From NCBI RefSeq assembly GCF_004349245.1, contig NZ_SMLC01000008.1, positions 1 through 64,000 on the forward strand: DNA of 64,000 nucleotides. Direction: 5' to 3'. The stretch comes from Actinomadura sp. 6K520. GTDB lineage: Bacteria; Actinomycetota; Actinomycetes; Streptosporangiales; Streptosporangiaceae. The position numbers and the translations under genes were made by a program. Below the pieces are notes generated by a model. That model saw nothing but the letters and a program-made list of their open reading frames with translations, searched no databases and was not told the origin of the DNA. Of the stretch, positions 8,707 to 18,466 are shown piece by piece (the stretch's first letter is position 1; each line of letters begins with the position of its first letter).

Positions 8707-11058
8707 TCAGGGACGCGGTTCGGCGGCCCGGAGCGACGAGTGGATGACCGTCCCGGTGTCCTCGCGGAGCAGGCGGATCACGTGGCGGGTGCCGGAGACC
8801 TGCAGGAGGGCGTGCCGGAGCGGGGTGAACTCGTCCCGGTCGACACCGGAGCCGAGTTCGGCGCGGCGGCGCTTGGTGAGCTTGGACAGGTGGGTGTCGA
8901 GGTCGGCGAGTTCCTCGTTCAGCTCTTCGGCGGGCGTCGCGGCCTCGGGGGCGTGTTCGTCCTCCTCCAGCAGTTCCGCGGTCTCCTCGAACTGGTCGGC
9001 GAGGCGGTCGAGGATCTCGGGGATCGGGCCGGTGTCCACGGCCTCCTCGCGGGACAGCTTCGCGACGGTGATGAGGTGGTCGCGGACGCGGTGCGCGGCG
9101 TCGACGGCGGTGCCCAGCTCGGTGGTCAGCGCGGTGTCGGGCAGCCGCTCCTGGCCGAGGCGGGTGCGGGTCTCGGCGACGGCCTCCGCGGACCGTTCGG
9201 CGGCCACGATCTTGTCGTGCGGCAGGCGGGTGCGTTCCCCGGCGAGGACGTCGGCGGTGGCGCGGACGAGGTCGGCGTGCCGGTCGAGGAGGCGGCCGAG
9301 GAGCACGGGCAGGCGTTCGAGGTGCCCGGCGGGCCACAGCAGCCGGACGGCGAGGTACGCGATGACCGTCCCGCCGAGGGTCAGGACGATGCGCTGGCCC
9401 GCGGTGAGCCAGTCGGAGGGCGTGCTGAACTCCAGCAGCATCATCGCCAAGGGCGTCCCGAACAGGGCCCAGTACGTGTAGTTCACGGCGCGCATCGCGT
9501 AGCCGGCGACGGCGAAGCAGAAGACGATCACCGCGAGGGTGGACTGGCCGGGCGCGATCGCGAGGATGACCGCGGCGATGGCCGATCCGGCGGCGGTGCC
9601 GCCGAAGCGCTGGACGAGGTGTTCGACGGTCTCGCCGTAGGTGGCGCGCAGGCTCAGCATCGCGGTGATGGTCATCCAGTGCCCGAATTCGAGGTGCAGC
9701 GCGGCGGCCAGCGCCATGGTGACCAGCGCCGTCAGGTAGACGCGCGACACCTGCCGGAAGCGGGGGGAGCGGGTGCGGACGGCGCCGCGGACCCGGTTCA
9801 GCGCCGGTGTCGGGTCGAGGGTCTCGGGCAGCCGGGGCGGCGCCACCCCGATCCGCAGCCCGCCCGCGGTGATGCGGCGGGTGCGGGCGACCTCGCCGGC
9901 GATGCGGTCGACGGACCGGCGGACCTGGCCGATCAGCGCGACCGCGACGAGGTCCTCGTCCCCGGCGAGCCCGGCGCGCCTGATGTGCTCGGCGGCGCGG
10001 CCCATGCGCCGGACGGCGGCGGACTCCTCCCGGCCCAGCGGTGCCTGGCCGCCGCTGGCGATCGCGCCGGAGATCAGCCGCAGCCGCGCCGCCAGCGCCC
10101 AGATCGCCGTCTGCGTCTCCTCCTGCCACGCGCGGTCGGGCGGGTAGTTCCTGGTGGCCTCCAGGACGGCCTGCAGCGTCACCGTCTCGTGCAGCACGCG
10201 GGCCAGGGCCTCGATGAGCCGTTCGGGCCGGGTGGGGTCCTGGCGTCCCCGCCCGGACCTGTAGAGCCCGTACGTGGCGCGTGCCGCGGTGAGCGCCTCC
10301 GACGCCGCCCGCCGCTTGGCCTCCCAGTCGGGGATGCGGGTGATGGCGAGCAGGTCGGGGTTCGTGATGTCGACCTCGTCGAGGGGGGCGGGGTCGGGTG
10401 CCCCGACCTCCTGCGCGACGGCGTCTAGTGCCTCGGCGACCGCGTCCGCGGTTTCGCTCAGCGCGGTGTGCAGGGGGCGCAGCCGCCGCGCGGGCCACGG
10501 CGCCAGCAGCAGGACGGCGACGAGCAGCCCGCCGATGAGCTCCAGCACCCCGATGAGGATGACGTCGGACGGCGGCCGGACCGCGCTGAGCAGGACCGCG
10601 AGCCCGGCCGTCGCCCCGATCCGCGGGATGGCGGTGCCCAGGGCGACCAGCGGCGGCACCACGAGGACGGGCAGCCACGTCCGCTCGCTCAGCAGCCCGC
10701 CGATCCCCGATCCCACCGCGACGACCAGGACGCCGACCGCGAGGTCCCGGGCCCGCGTCCCGTAGGGTCCCTCGGGTGCGCGCAGCGCGACCAGGTAGGC
10801 GCCGAGCGCGATCATCGACCCCTGGGCGGCGTGCCCGGTGATCGTCCCGAGGAACAGCGGCACCGCCATGGCGAGCGCCGCGGCCACCCCGTACATGGGC
10901 GTCGCGTGCCCATGGGCTTGGGCGTAGGCGTCCCGTGCCCGCTGCAGGACCGGGGACCGCTCGCCGTCAGCCGGGCTTCGCAGGGCCGCCCGGCCCCGCC
11001 GCAGCGCGGCCCGCAGCCGGGGCCGCACCCTCAACGCCATCTGTCCCCGCAGCCCCAC
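8707..11058 (-). CDS. FUSC-family (aromatic acid exporter-like) membrane protein
   Basis: A 783-aa protein with two hydrophobic blocks (roughly residues 50-190 and 430-560), each followed by a long helical cytoplasmic segment. This is the two-repeat architecture of fusaric-acid-resistance/YccS-type proteins. The C-terminal part (about 590-770) is rich in Arg, Glu and Leu and may be coiled coil. The start may be GTG 11058 or ATG 11040; neither has a strong ribosome site. The substrate is unknown; export of aromatic acids is only the family theme. Confidence 0.75.
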   Translation of the reverse strand: MGLRGQMALRVRPRLRAALRRGRAALRSPADGERSPVLQRARDAYAQAHGHATPMYGVAAALAMAVPLFLGTITGHAAQGSMIALGAYLVALRAPEGPYGTRARDLAVGVLVVAVGSGIGGLLSERTWLPVLVVPPLVALGTAIPRIGATAGLAVLLSAVRPPSDVILIGVLELIGGLLVAVLLLAPWPARRLRPLHTALSETADAVAEALDAVAQEVGAPDPAPLDEVDITNPDLLAITRIPDWEAKRRAASEALTAARATYGLYRSGRGRQDPTRPERLIEALARVLHETVTLQAVLEATRNYPPDRAWQEETQTAIWALAARLRLISGAIASGGQAPLGREESAAVRRMGRAAEHIRRAGLAGDEDLVAVALIGQVRRSVDRIAGEVARTRRITAGGLRIGVAPPRLPETLDPTPALNRVRGAVRTRSPRFRQVSRVYLTALVTMALAAALHLEFGHWMTITAMLSLRATYGETVEHLVQRFGGTAAGSAIAAVILAIAPGQSTLAVIVFCFAVAGYAMRAVNYTYWALFGTPLAMMLLEFSTPSDWLTAGQRIVLTLGGTVIAYLAVRLLWPAGHLERLPVLLGRLLDRHADLVRATADVLAGERTRLPHDKIVAAERSAEAVAETRTRLGQERLPDTALTTELGTAVDAAHRVRDHLITVAKLSREEAVDTGPIPEILDRLADQFEETAELLEEDEHAPEAATPAEELNEELADLDTHLSKLTKRRRAELGSGVDRDEFTPLRHALLQVSGTRHVIRLLREDTGTVIHSSLRAAEPRP

Positions 11059-11112
11059 GAGGCGGCTGGCGTGTGCCGCGCGGCCTGCGGGTGCACGGGG
11101 CGTCTCCGATGC

Positions 11113-12348
11113 CTACCGTGCGGCCGGGGGATCGTCTCCCCGGGCGTCGAGGGCGTCGGCGGCCTCGACCTCTTCGCGCGAGATCCCCAGGAGGAAGACG
11201 ATCGTGTCGAGGTAGGGGACGTTGACGGCGGTGTCGGCGGCCTCGCGGACGACGGGCTTGGCGTTGTAGGCGATGCCGAGGCCGGCCGCCTGGAGCATGT
11301 CGAGGTCGTTGGCGCCGTCGCCGATGGCGACGGTCTGGCTGATGGGGATGCCGGCCTCGCGGGCGAAGCGTTCCAGGGCGGCGGCCTTGCCGGCGCGGTC
11401 GACGACCGGGCCGTGCACCCGCCCGGTGATCTTGCCGTTCTCGATCTCCAGCGTGTTGGCGGCGGAGTAGTCGATGCCGAGGTCCTCGACGAGGGCGTCG
11501 GTGACCTGGGTGAAGCCGCCGCTGACGATGGCGAACTTGTAGTCGAGGCGCTTGAGGGTGCGGACCATGGTGCGGGCGCCCGCGGCCAGGCGGACCTTGT
11601 CGCGGACGTCGTCGATGGCGGACGCGTCGAGCCCGGCGAGGAGCGCGACCCGCTCGCGCAGCGAGCCCTCGAAGTCGAGTTCGCCGCGCATGGCGGCCTC
11701 GGTGACCTTGGCGACCTCGCCGAGGCAGCCGGCGTGCTCGGCGAGCAGCTCGATGACCTCGCCCTGGATGAGGGTGGAGTCGACGTCCATCACGATCAGC
11801 CGCTTGGCGCGCCGGTGCAGGCCGCTGTGCTGGACGGCGACGTCCACCTGCTGTTCGGCGGCCTCGGCGGTGAGGGCGGCGCGGAGCGCGTCGGGGTCGG
11901 CGCCGGAGACGTCCATCTCGATGCAGGTCACGGGGTTCTGCGCGAGCCGCTCGATGCGGTCGATGTTGGCGCCGTGCGCGGAGATGCGTCCCGCGATGCC
12001 CGCCATGGCGGCGGGCTTCAGCGGCGCGCCGAGGACGGTGACGTGGAGGCGGCCGCGGCGCTTCGGCATCCGCTTGTTGCGACCCGTCGACAGCTCGATC
12101 TCCATGTCGAGGTCGTTGGCGACGCGTTCGGCGGCGTTCCACACGCGGCCGATGTCGGCGCCCTCGCTGTAGGCGAGCAGGACGCCGAGGATGAGGCGGC
12201 CGCGGATGACGACCTGCTCCACGTCGGCGACGGTGAGCGGGAACTCCGCGAGTGTCCTGAAGAGACGCGACGTCACGCCGGGGCGGTCGCGGCCGGTGAG
12301 TGTGATGAGGAGCGTGCGCTGTCCTGACCCGTCCATAGCTGTTCCCAA
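11113..12348 (-). CDS. serB: Phosphoserine phosphatase with N-terminal ACT-like domains
   Basis: A 411-aa protein. The N-terminal 170 residues look like two ACT-type regulatory modules (TGRDRPGVTSRLFRTL at about 18-33; a second from about 100). The C-terminal HAD phosphatase domain has the nucleophile motif DVDSTLIQ (D188, D190) and GDGANDLDML. It performs the last step of serine synthesis. ATG 12336 is a possible alternative start. It stands alone, facing away from the QueA-like operon. Confidence 0.93.
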   Translation of the reverse strand: MGTAMDGSGQRTLLITLTGRDRPGVTSRLFRTLAEFPLTVADVEQVVIRGRLILGVLLAYSEGADIGRVWNAAERVANDLDMEIELSTGRNKRMPKRRGRLHVTVLGAPLKPAAMAGIAGRISAHGANIDRIERLAQNPVTCIEMDVSGADPDALRAALTAEAAEQQVDVAVQHSGLHRRAKRLIVMDVDSTLIQGEVIELLAEHAGCLGEVAKVTEAAMRGELDFEGSLRERVALLAGLDASAIDDVRDKVRLAAGARTMVRTLKRLDYKFAIVSGGFTQVTDALVEDLGIDYSAANTLEIENGKITGRVHGPVVDRAGKAAALERFAREAGIPISQTVAIGDGANDLDMLQAAGLGIAYNAKPVVREAADTAVNVPYLDTIVFLLGISREEVEAADALDARGDDPPAAR

Positions 12349-12404
12349 CGGTACCGGCCGTGACGTGCGGCCCGTGCGTCAGGTCCGCCATGCGAGACGC
12401 GGCG

Positions 12405-13463
12405 CTAGGCGGGCAGCAGGAGGTTGGCGTCCCCGAACTCGTGCCAGAGATAGCCCTCGGCCAGGGCGGCCTCGTAGGTGGCGGCGAGCAGGCGGGTGCC
12501 CGCGATGGCGGTCAGCATCATCAGGTGAGACGACCTGGGCTCGTGCAGCCCGGTGAGAAGGCCGTCGACGGCCGTGACGCCGTGTTCTGGTGTCACGACG
12601 TGCTCGGTCCACCCCGCGGACGCCTGGACGCGTCCTGAGGCGTCCACGGACGTCTCCAGGGCGCGGACGACGGTCGTGCCCACGGCGATCACCCGCCCGC
12701 CCCGGGAACGGACGTGCTCGACCAGCGCGGCCGTCGGCTCCGGGACCTCGTAGCGTTCGGCGTACGGGGGTTCGTGGGCCTCGGGGGACGCCACGCCCGT
12801 GTGCAGCGTGATCGGCGCGACGAGCACGCCGCCCGAGACGAGCCGGGTGACGAGTTCGGGGGTGAAGGGGCGTCCGGCGCTCGGCATCTCGGCGCCGCCC
12901 GCCGTCCGGTCGTGGGCGAACACCGTCTGGTACGCGGCGACCGGCCAGTCGCGGCGCACGTACCCGTACCGGATCGCCGTCCCGTGCCCCCGCAGGTACG
13001 GGACGACGTCGGTGCTGAGCCTGGCCTCCCAGAGCCGGTCGGACTCCCGCCGGGGCGACGACCCGGCACGCCCGCTCGCGTGCCGCCTGACCAGGGTGAG
13101 CGTGGCGCCGCCCGGCATTGGGATCCATTCGCCGCAGCAGCCGCCCGAGTAGGGCAGGTCGGCCTTCCCGGCGCGGCGCCGCAGCTCCACGATCCACAGC
13201 CGGTCGTCCCCGCCGGGCACGGGCGTGGAGAAGTGGACGCTGATCCGGTCGAGCCGGACGGCGGCGGGCAGCGTGGCCGAGGTGTTGACGACGAGGAGGT
13301 CCCCGGGGGCGAGCAGCGAGGGAAGGTCGCGGAACTCGTGATGGGAGACCTCTCCGGTGGCGCGGCGCGAGACGAGGAGCCGGACGCCGTCCCGGGCCCG
13401 GCCGCGCGCTTCGGGAGGTTCGTGCGCCTCCAGGGCCGCGGGGAGGGTGAATTCGACGGTCAT
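12405..13463 (-). CDS. QueA-like protein (SAM:tRNA ribosyltransferase-isomerase family), divergent
   Basis: A 352-aa protein collinear with QueA. It has GDLLVVNTSATLPAAVRL, YQTVFAHDRT, AEMPSAGRPFT, LHTGV, GTTVVRALE and LHEPRSSHLMMLTAIAG. Several QueA positions differ: the usual NNTR is NTSA, APTAGLHF is EMPSAGRPF and NFHLPEST is GLHEPRSS, so the substrate may not be preQ1-tRNA. The start is ATG 13463, overlapping the stop of the MFS gene by ATGA. No other queuosine genes are in the window. Confidence 0.82.
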   Translation of the reverse strand: MTVEFTLPAALEAHEPPEARGRARDGVRLLVSRRATGEVSHHEFRDLPSLLAPGDLLVVNTSATLPAAVRLDRISVHFSTPVPGGDDRLWIVELRRRAGKADLPYSGGCCGEWIPMPGGATLTLVRRHASGRAGSSPRRESDRLWEARLSTDVVPYLRGHGTAIRYGYVRRDWPVAAYQTVFAHDRTAGGAEMPSAGRPFTPELVTRLVSGGVLVAPITLHTGVASPEAHEPPYAERYEVPEPTAALVEHVRSRGGRVIAVGTTVVRALETSVDASGRVQASAGWTEHVVTPEHGVTAVDGLLTGLHEPRSSHLMMLTAIAGTRLLAATYEAALAEGYLWHEFGDANLLLPA

Positions 13464-14854
13464 GTGCGGGCCTCCAGCCGGAGTGCGGCGACCACGCCGA
13501 GGGCGGCGATCGCGGCGAACAGCGTCCCGGCGACGGCGAGCCCGGTGTCGAGCCGGGCGCCGCCGAGGCCGGTGACCAGCGCGCCCGCGACGCCGACCAC
13601 GAGGGACGAGCCGAGGGTGTCGCTGATCTGGAGCGCGGACGAGTTGACGCCCTGCTCTGCCGCGGGCGACAGGTTCAGCAGCAGGACGGAGAGGCTGCTG
13701 ATCGCGAAGCCCATCCCGGCACCGCCGATCACCCACGCGGGGGCGGTGAGCCAGCCGGAGAACTGGAGCGCGCCGGCGGAGAGGACGATCCCGGCGGTGA
13801 CGAGCCCGGCGCCGAGCCGGGCGAAGAACACGCGGGACCGCTTCGACCTGCTCTGGATCTGCGCGGACCCCGACCAGCCGAGGGCGCCGACCGTGAGGAC
13901 GATCCCCGCCTGCGCCGCGCTGAAGCCGTGCAGCCGGGTGAGCGCCAGCGGAATGAACACGCTGGTGCCGAAGAACGCGCCGGCCAGCAGCCCCCGGACG
14001 AGGACGACGCTCGGCAGCCCGCGCCGGAACCGGAGCGTCCCGGCGGGCAGCAGCCTGGGCAGCCCGTAGCCGAGTCCCGCGAGGCCGGCGACCGCGGCCG
14101 CCGCCATCGTCCAGCCGGGCCTGTCCAGGCCGTACAGGAAGATCCCGGCCCCCGCCGAGACCGTGATCGCGGCCAGATACCGGTTCCGGGCCGCCGCGGA
14201 GCCGGTGCCCGCGGGCCCGACGCCGCGCAGCGCCGGGACGAGCAGCAGCACCGGCGGGACCACCAGCGGGACCAGCCCGAGGAACACCCACCGCCAGCCC
14301 GCGTGCTCGGCGACGGCGCCGCCCACCGCCGGGCCGACCAGCGACGGGAGGACCCAGGCCGCCGAGAGCGCCCCGAACACCCGGGGGCGGAGCTCCTCCG
14401 GATAGACGCGGGCGATCACGACGTACAGGGAGACCAGCGCGATGCCCGAACCGAGGCCCTGCACCGCGCGGCCCACGACGAACAGCCACATGGACGGGGC
14501 GACGCCCGCGACGACCAGGCCCGCGACGAACGTGCCGAGCCCGATCATGAACGGCCGGGCCGGACCGGACCGGTCGACCCAGCCGCCCGCCAGGACGGTG
14601 GACAGCAGGCTCGTGATCAGGGTCGAGCTGAACCCCCACGCGTACAGCGCCAGCCCGTCCAGGTCGCCGGCGACCACCGGCATGACCGTGCCGACGGCCA
14701 TGCTCTCGAACGCCAGCAGCGTGACGACCGTGACGATGCCGAACGTCGCGCCCCGGAACCCGGCGCCCAGCAGGCCGCGGCCGGCGCCCGGCGCGGCCTT
14801 CGCGTGTTCGGGGGCCCGGCCGGGCACGTGATCGGGGTCGACGGCGGTGGTCAT
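13460..14854 (-). CDS. MFS drug/solute exporter
   Basis: A 464-aa major facilitator with about 12-14 hydrophobic segments and the MFS motif-A-like GGWVDRSGPARPFMIG near residue 85. The C-terminal half has the PAAEQGVNSSALQISDTLG signature of EmrB/QacA-like exporters. The start is ATG 14854; it overlaps the SDR stop by ATGA and its own stop overlaps the QueA-like start by ATGA, giving tight coupling in a three-gene operon. The substrate is unknown. Confidence 0.88.
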   Translation of the reverse strand: MTTAVDPDHVPGRAPEHAKAAPGAGRGLLGAGFRGATFGIVTVVTLLAFESMAVGTVMPVVAGDLDGLALYAWGFSSTLITSLLSTVLAGGWVDRSGPARPFMIGLGTFVAGLVVAGVAPSMWLFVVGRAVQGLGSGIALVSLYVVIARVYPEELRPRVFGALSAAWVLPSLVGPAVGGAVAEHAGWRWVFLGLVPLVVPPVLLLVPALRGVGPAGTGSAAARNRYLAAITVSAGAGIFLYGLDRPGWTMAAAAVAGLAGLGYGLPRLLPAGTLRFRRGLPSVVLVRGLLAGAFFGTSVFIPLALTRLHGFSAAQAGIVLTVGALGWSGSAQIQSRSKRSRVFFARLGAGLVTAGIVLSAGALQFSGWLTAPAWVIGGAGMGFAISSLSVLLLNLSPAAEQGVNSSALQISDTLGSSLVVGVAGALVTGLGGARLDTGLAVAGTLFAAIAALGVVAALRLEART

Positions 14855-15537
14855 CGCGCGGTGTCGGGGTCGGCGGGGAGGTCGGCGGCCCGGTAGCGGC
14901 CGCTGGGCGGACGATCCGTGACCAGCCTCCGCAGCACGGCGGCGGTCCGCTCGGGAGGCGGGGCGGAGTCGGCGTCCTCGCCTGCCGCGCGCAGCATGGC
15001 GGTGTTCATCTCGCCCGGGTCCGCCCACCACACGGCTACGCCGGGCTCCTCGGCGGCCAGGATGTTGGAGAGCTGCTCCAGGGCCGCCTTGGACGACCCG
15101 TAGCCGCCCCACGTCTCGTAGCCCTCCGTGGCCGCGTCCGAGGTGATGTTCAGGATCGCGCCTCGGCGTTCGCGGAGGCCGGGCAGGAAGTCCTGGATGA
15201 GCGCGAGCGGCGCCAGGACGTTCGTCGCGAAGGTGTCCGCGAGGTCGGCGACGGGCAGCTCGGCCAGCCGCGGCATCGGCGTCGGGCCGAGGGTGCTCGC
15301 GTTGTTGACGAGCAGGTCGAGGCCGCCGTCCACCGCCCGGACGAGGTCGGCGCGGTGCGCGGGATCGGTGACGTCCCCGGCGACGGCCGTGACGCTGCCG
15401 CCGATCTCCCGGACGGCGGCCGACAGGGCGTCTGCGTCGCGCGCGTCGACGACGAGGTGCCAGCCGTCCCGGGCGAGTGCGCGGGCCAGGGCCCGGCCGA
15501 GCCCCCGGGAGGCCCCGGTGATCAGTGCTGTTGCCAT
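14851..15537 (-). CDS. Short-chain dehydrogenase/reductase
   Basis: A 228-aa classical-type SDR. The cofactor motif is TGASRGLG at the N-terminus, followed by NNAS and the catalytic pattern S (NITSD), YGSSK (Y-x-x-x-K). The last 30 residues are Pro/Arg rich. First gene of the SDR-MFS-QueA-like operon. The substrate is unknown; a role in processing the molecule exported by the MFS partner is speculation. Confidence 0.88.
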   Translation of the reverse strand: MATALITGASRGLGRALARALARDGWHLVVDARDADALSAAVREIGGSVTAVAGDVTDPAHRADLVRAVDGGLDLLVNNASTLGPTPMPRLAELPVADLADTFATNVLAPLALIQDFLPGLRERRGAILNITSDAATEGYETWGGYGSSKAALEQLSNILAAEEPGVAVWWADPGEMNTAMLRAAGEDADSAPPPERTAAVLRRLVTDRPPSGRYRAADLPADPDTAR

Positions 15538-15797
15538 GCCACCGACGCTACGAATCTGCGCAGTTCAGGGCATCGGCCGACGGGTCCCCGCACGATGGTC
15601 AGATGGTCCTAGGACCCTGGTCCGCGACCCCTGTACGACCCGTCCGGAGGCGTCCCGTCGCGGGCCGGCGTTCCAGATGGGGTGGAACCGTCCGCAGGCT
15701 CGCCTTTCATGGGGGAAGCGAGAAGACCCGGGCACCGAGTACCGTCTTCACAGTGAGTGCCGGAAGGCGCTCGTACCACGGGTGACGAGAGGCCGGG

Positions 15798-16940
15798 ATG
15801 GAGACCGAGGGCGGCGGCTGCGGCGACCAGGGCGCGACCCTGCACGCCGTGAGTTCGGCGGTGCTCGCGGTGACCCGGCACCTGTCCGTGCACGAGGTGC
15901 TCCAGGTGATCGTCCGGGCGGCCGCGCAGCTGCTGGACGCCCGCTACGCCGCGCTCGGCGTGCCGGACGACGAGGGCTCGTTCGCGGAGTTCGTCGTCGA
16001 GGGCATCTCCGAGCAGGAGTGGGAGCGGATCGGGCCGCTGCCCCGCCAGCACGGGATGCTCGCCGCGATGCTGCACGGGGACGCGCCGAAGCGGCTCGAC
16101 GACATCCGCAAGGAGCCCGAGTTCGAGGGCTGGCCGGCCGCGCATCCCGTCCTGAAGGACTTCCTGGGCGTGCCGATCCCGGACGGCGAGGACGTCCTCG
16201 GCATCCTGTTCCTCGCCAACAAGCGCAGCCCCGGCGGGTTCACCGGGAACGACGAGGAACTCCTCACCCTGTTCGCCGCGCACGCCGCGATCGCCATCAC
16301 GAACGCGCGGCTCTACGAGCACAACCGCGAGCTGACGGTCGTCGCCGAACGCAACCGCATGGCCCGCGAACTCCACGACGCCGTCGCCCAGAAGCTGTTC
16401 TCGCTGCGCCTCACCGCCCGCACCGCGGCGACGCTGGCCGAGCGCGACCCGGCCCGCACCGTCCGGGAGCTGGAGCAGGTCGAGCGGCTGGCCGCCGAGG
16501 CGCTCAACGAGCTCCGCGCCGTGATCTTCGAGCTGCGCCCGGCCGACCTCGCCGACGGGCTGGTCCCCTCGCTGCGCAAGCACGTCGAGGTCCTCGACCG
16601 GGCGCACGAGGCCAGCGTGCGCATCGCCGCAGACGAGGCGGTCGTGCTGCCGGAGGAGCACGAGGCCGTCGCCTTCCGCATCACCCAGGAGGCTCTCTAC
16701 AACGCGTTGCGACACGCCAGGGCGCAGACGGTCGAGGTGCGCCTGGCGACCAGCGACGGGAACGCCGTCCTGGAGGTCGCCGACGACGGTTCGGGGTTCG
16801 ACGCGTCCGACACGGCCGAACCCCAGAACGGGCTGGGGCTCGCGTCCATGCGGGACAGGGCGTACTCCATCGGCGGGGGCCTCACGATCGACGCCCGGCC
16901 GGGGAAGGGCACGACCGTCCGGCTGGAGGTGCCGCTGTGA
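15798..16940 (+). CDS. GAF-domain sensor histidine kinase (HisKA_3/NarL type)
   Basis: A 380-aa soluble kinase. A GAF domain spans about residues 14-172. HisKA_3 dimerisation follows, with the phospho-acceptor H193 in ARELHDAVAQ, then HATPase_c with the N-box EALYNALRHA and DDGSGFD. There is no transmembrane segment, so the signal is probably sensed in the cytoplasm; the ligand is unknown. The response-regulator start overlaps its stop (GTGA), a standard pair. Confidence 0.93.
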   Translation: METEGGGCGDQGATLHAVSSAVLAVTRHLSVHEVLQVIVRAAAQLLDARYAALGVPDDEGSFAEFVVEGISEQEWERIGPLPRQHGMLAAMLHGDAPKRLDDIRKEPEFEGWPAAHPVLKDFLGVPIPDGEDVLGILFLANKRSPGGFTGNDEELLTLFAAHAAIAITNARLYEHNRELTVVAERNRMARELHDAVAQKLFSLRLTARTAATLAERDPARTVRELEQVERLAAEALNELRAVIFELRPADLADGLVPSLRKHVEVLDRAHEASVRIAADEAVVLPEEHEAVAFRITQEALYNALRHARAQTVEVRLATSDGNAVLEVADDGSGFDASDTAEPQNGLGLASMRDRAYSIGGGLTIDARPGKGTTVRLEVPL

Positions 16941-17644
16941 CCGGGAACGGCGCGGCCCCGCGCGATGGCACGATCAGGGTCCTGATCGCCGACGACCATC
17001 CGGTCGTCCGGCAGGGGCTGCGCACCTTCCTCGGCATCCAGGACGACATCGAGGTCGTCGGTGAGGCCGAGGACGGCGTGTCGGCCGTGACACTGGCCGA
17101 ATCGCTGGAGCCCGATATCGTGCTCATGGACCTCAAGATGCCGGGCGCCGACGGCTTGGCCGCGCTGACGGAACTGCGGGCTCGGGGGGTGGCGGCACGG
17201 GTGCTGGTCCTCACCAGCGTCACCGAGCGCGGGCACGTGCTGCCGGCGGTGCAGGCGGGGGCGGCCGGGTATCTGTACAAGGACGTCGATCCGCAGGCGC
17301 TGGTGCAGGCGATCCGGGCGGTCCGGGACGGGCACGTGCTGTTCGCGCCCGACGCGGCCGAGGCGATGCTGGCGGGCGGCCCGGGGGGCGGGGCCGACCG
17401 AGACGACCGCGGCCTGGCCGCGCTGACCGAACGGGAACGGGAGGTGCTCGTGCACATCGCGCGGGGGAGGTCCAACAGGGAGATCGCCCGCGCGCTCGTG
17501 GTGTCCGAAAAGACGGTCAAGACGCACGTCAGTAATCTGCTCATGAAACTGGGAGTCCAGGATCGGACGCAGGCGGCCTTGTACGCCGTCCGGCACGGCG
17601 TCGGCGCAGCCGGGGAAACCGGTGAAGCCACGGCCCGCGGCTGA
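16937..17644 (+). CDS. NarL/FixJ-family response regulator
   Basis: A 235-aa protein. The receiver domain has D19/D20 (LIADDHP), the phospho-acceptor D65 (VLMDLKMPG) and the conserved Lys in LYKD. A linker is followed by a LuxR-type HTH (LTEREREVLVHIARGRSNREIA, through VKTHVSNLLMKL). GTG 16937 overlaps the kinase stop by 4 nt, so cotranslation is likely. Confidence 0.94.
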   Translation: MTGNGAAPRDGTIRVLIADDHPVVRQGLRTFLGIQDDIEVVGEAEDGVSAVTLAESLEPDIVLMDLKMPGADGLAALTELRARGVAARVLVLTSVTERGHVLPAVQAGAAGYLYKDVDPQALVQAIRAVRDGHVLFAPDAAEAMLAGGPGGGADRDDRGLAALTEREREVLVHIARGRSNREIARALVVSEKTVKTHVSNLLMKLGVQDRTQAALYAVRHGVGAAGETGEATARG

Positions 17645-17680
17645 TACAACTCCTCTGACAGGATCGTCATCGAAATTGGT

Positions 17681-18466
17681 ATGAACGTAGCAATCAGATA
17701 CGCAGCAGGCAGCGACATCGGCTGCAACCGCGAGAACAACGAGGACTCGGGTTACGCCGGTGCGCGGTTGATCGCTGTCGCGGACGGCATGGGCGGCTAC
17801 GCGGGTGGCGAGGTCGCGAGTTCCACCGTGATCGGCTCACTGCGCTCGCTGGACACCGACGCCCACAAAGACGATCTTGTTGACGTGCTGGGCCGCGCGG
17901 TGGCCGAGGCCAACGAGAAATTGCGGATCGTCCGGGAGGAACGTCCCGACCTGAGCCGGATGGGTACCACGCTCACCGCCATGCTCTGGGACGGGGAGTC
18001 CGTGGCGCTGGCACACGTCGGCGACTCGCGCGGCTACATGCTGCGCGACGGCGAGCTGTACCAGATGACCCAGGACCACACGATGGACGAGCTGCTCAAG
18101 GCGGAGGCCGAGCAGGCCGGCCAGCAGGCCGACCCGGCGGAGACGTCGCGGCTGTCGCACGTCCTCTACCGGGTCCTGGACGGACGCGAGGACCGCGAGC
18201 CCGACCTGCGCCTGCGCGACGCCCAGCTCGGCGACCGCTACCTGCTGTGCTCGGACGGCCTGAGCGGCCCGGTCGACGCGCAGAAGATCTACGAGGTGCT
18301 GTCCGCGGAGGCCGACCCGCAGCGGGCCGTCGATCGCCTGATCGAGCTGGCCCGCGAGAACGGCGGCCCCGACAACATCACCGCGGTCGTCGCCGACGTC
18401 GTCGAGTCCGAGCACGTCAGCGGCCCCGGTGCCCCCGTCGTCGTGGGCGCGGCCGGCAACGCCTGA
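17681..18466 (+). CDS. PP2C-family serine/threonine phosphatase
   Basis: A 261-aa catalytic domain only, with the metal motifs NRENNEDSG, VADGMGGYAGGE, VGDSRGY, CSDGLSG and GGPDNIT in order. It resembles the PstP catalytic domain but lacks a transmembrane anchor. It starts 36 nt after the response regulator; no good ribosome site is seen at ATG 17681. It may reverse Ser/Thr-kinase signalling; no kinase is adjacent. Confidence 0.92.
   Translation: MNVAIRYAAGSDIGCNRENNEDSGYAGARLIAVADGMGGYAGGEVASSTVIGSLRSLDTDAHKDDLVDVLGRAVAEANEKLRIVREERPDLSRMGTTLTAMLWDGESVALAHVGDSRGYMLRDGELYQMTQDHTMDELLKAEAEQAGQQADPAETSRLSHVLYRVLDGREDREPDLRLRDAQLGDRYLLCSDGLSGPVDAQKIYEVLSAEADPQRAVDRLIELARENGGPDNITAVVADVVESEHVSGPGAPVVVGAAGNA

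Noticed and set aside
10468-12327. 619-codon plus-strand open frame
   Set aside because: Antisense to the FUSC-like gene and serB; low-complexity translation.
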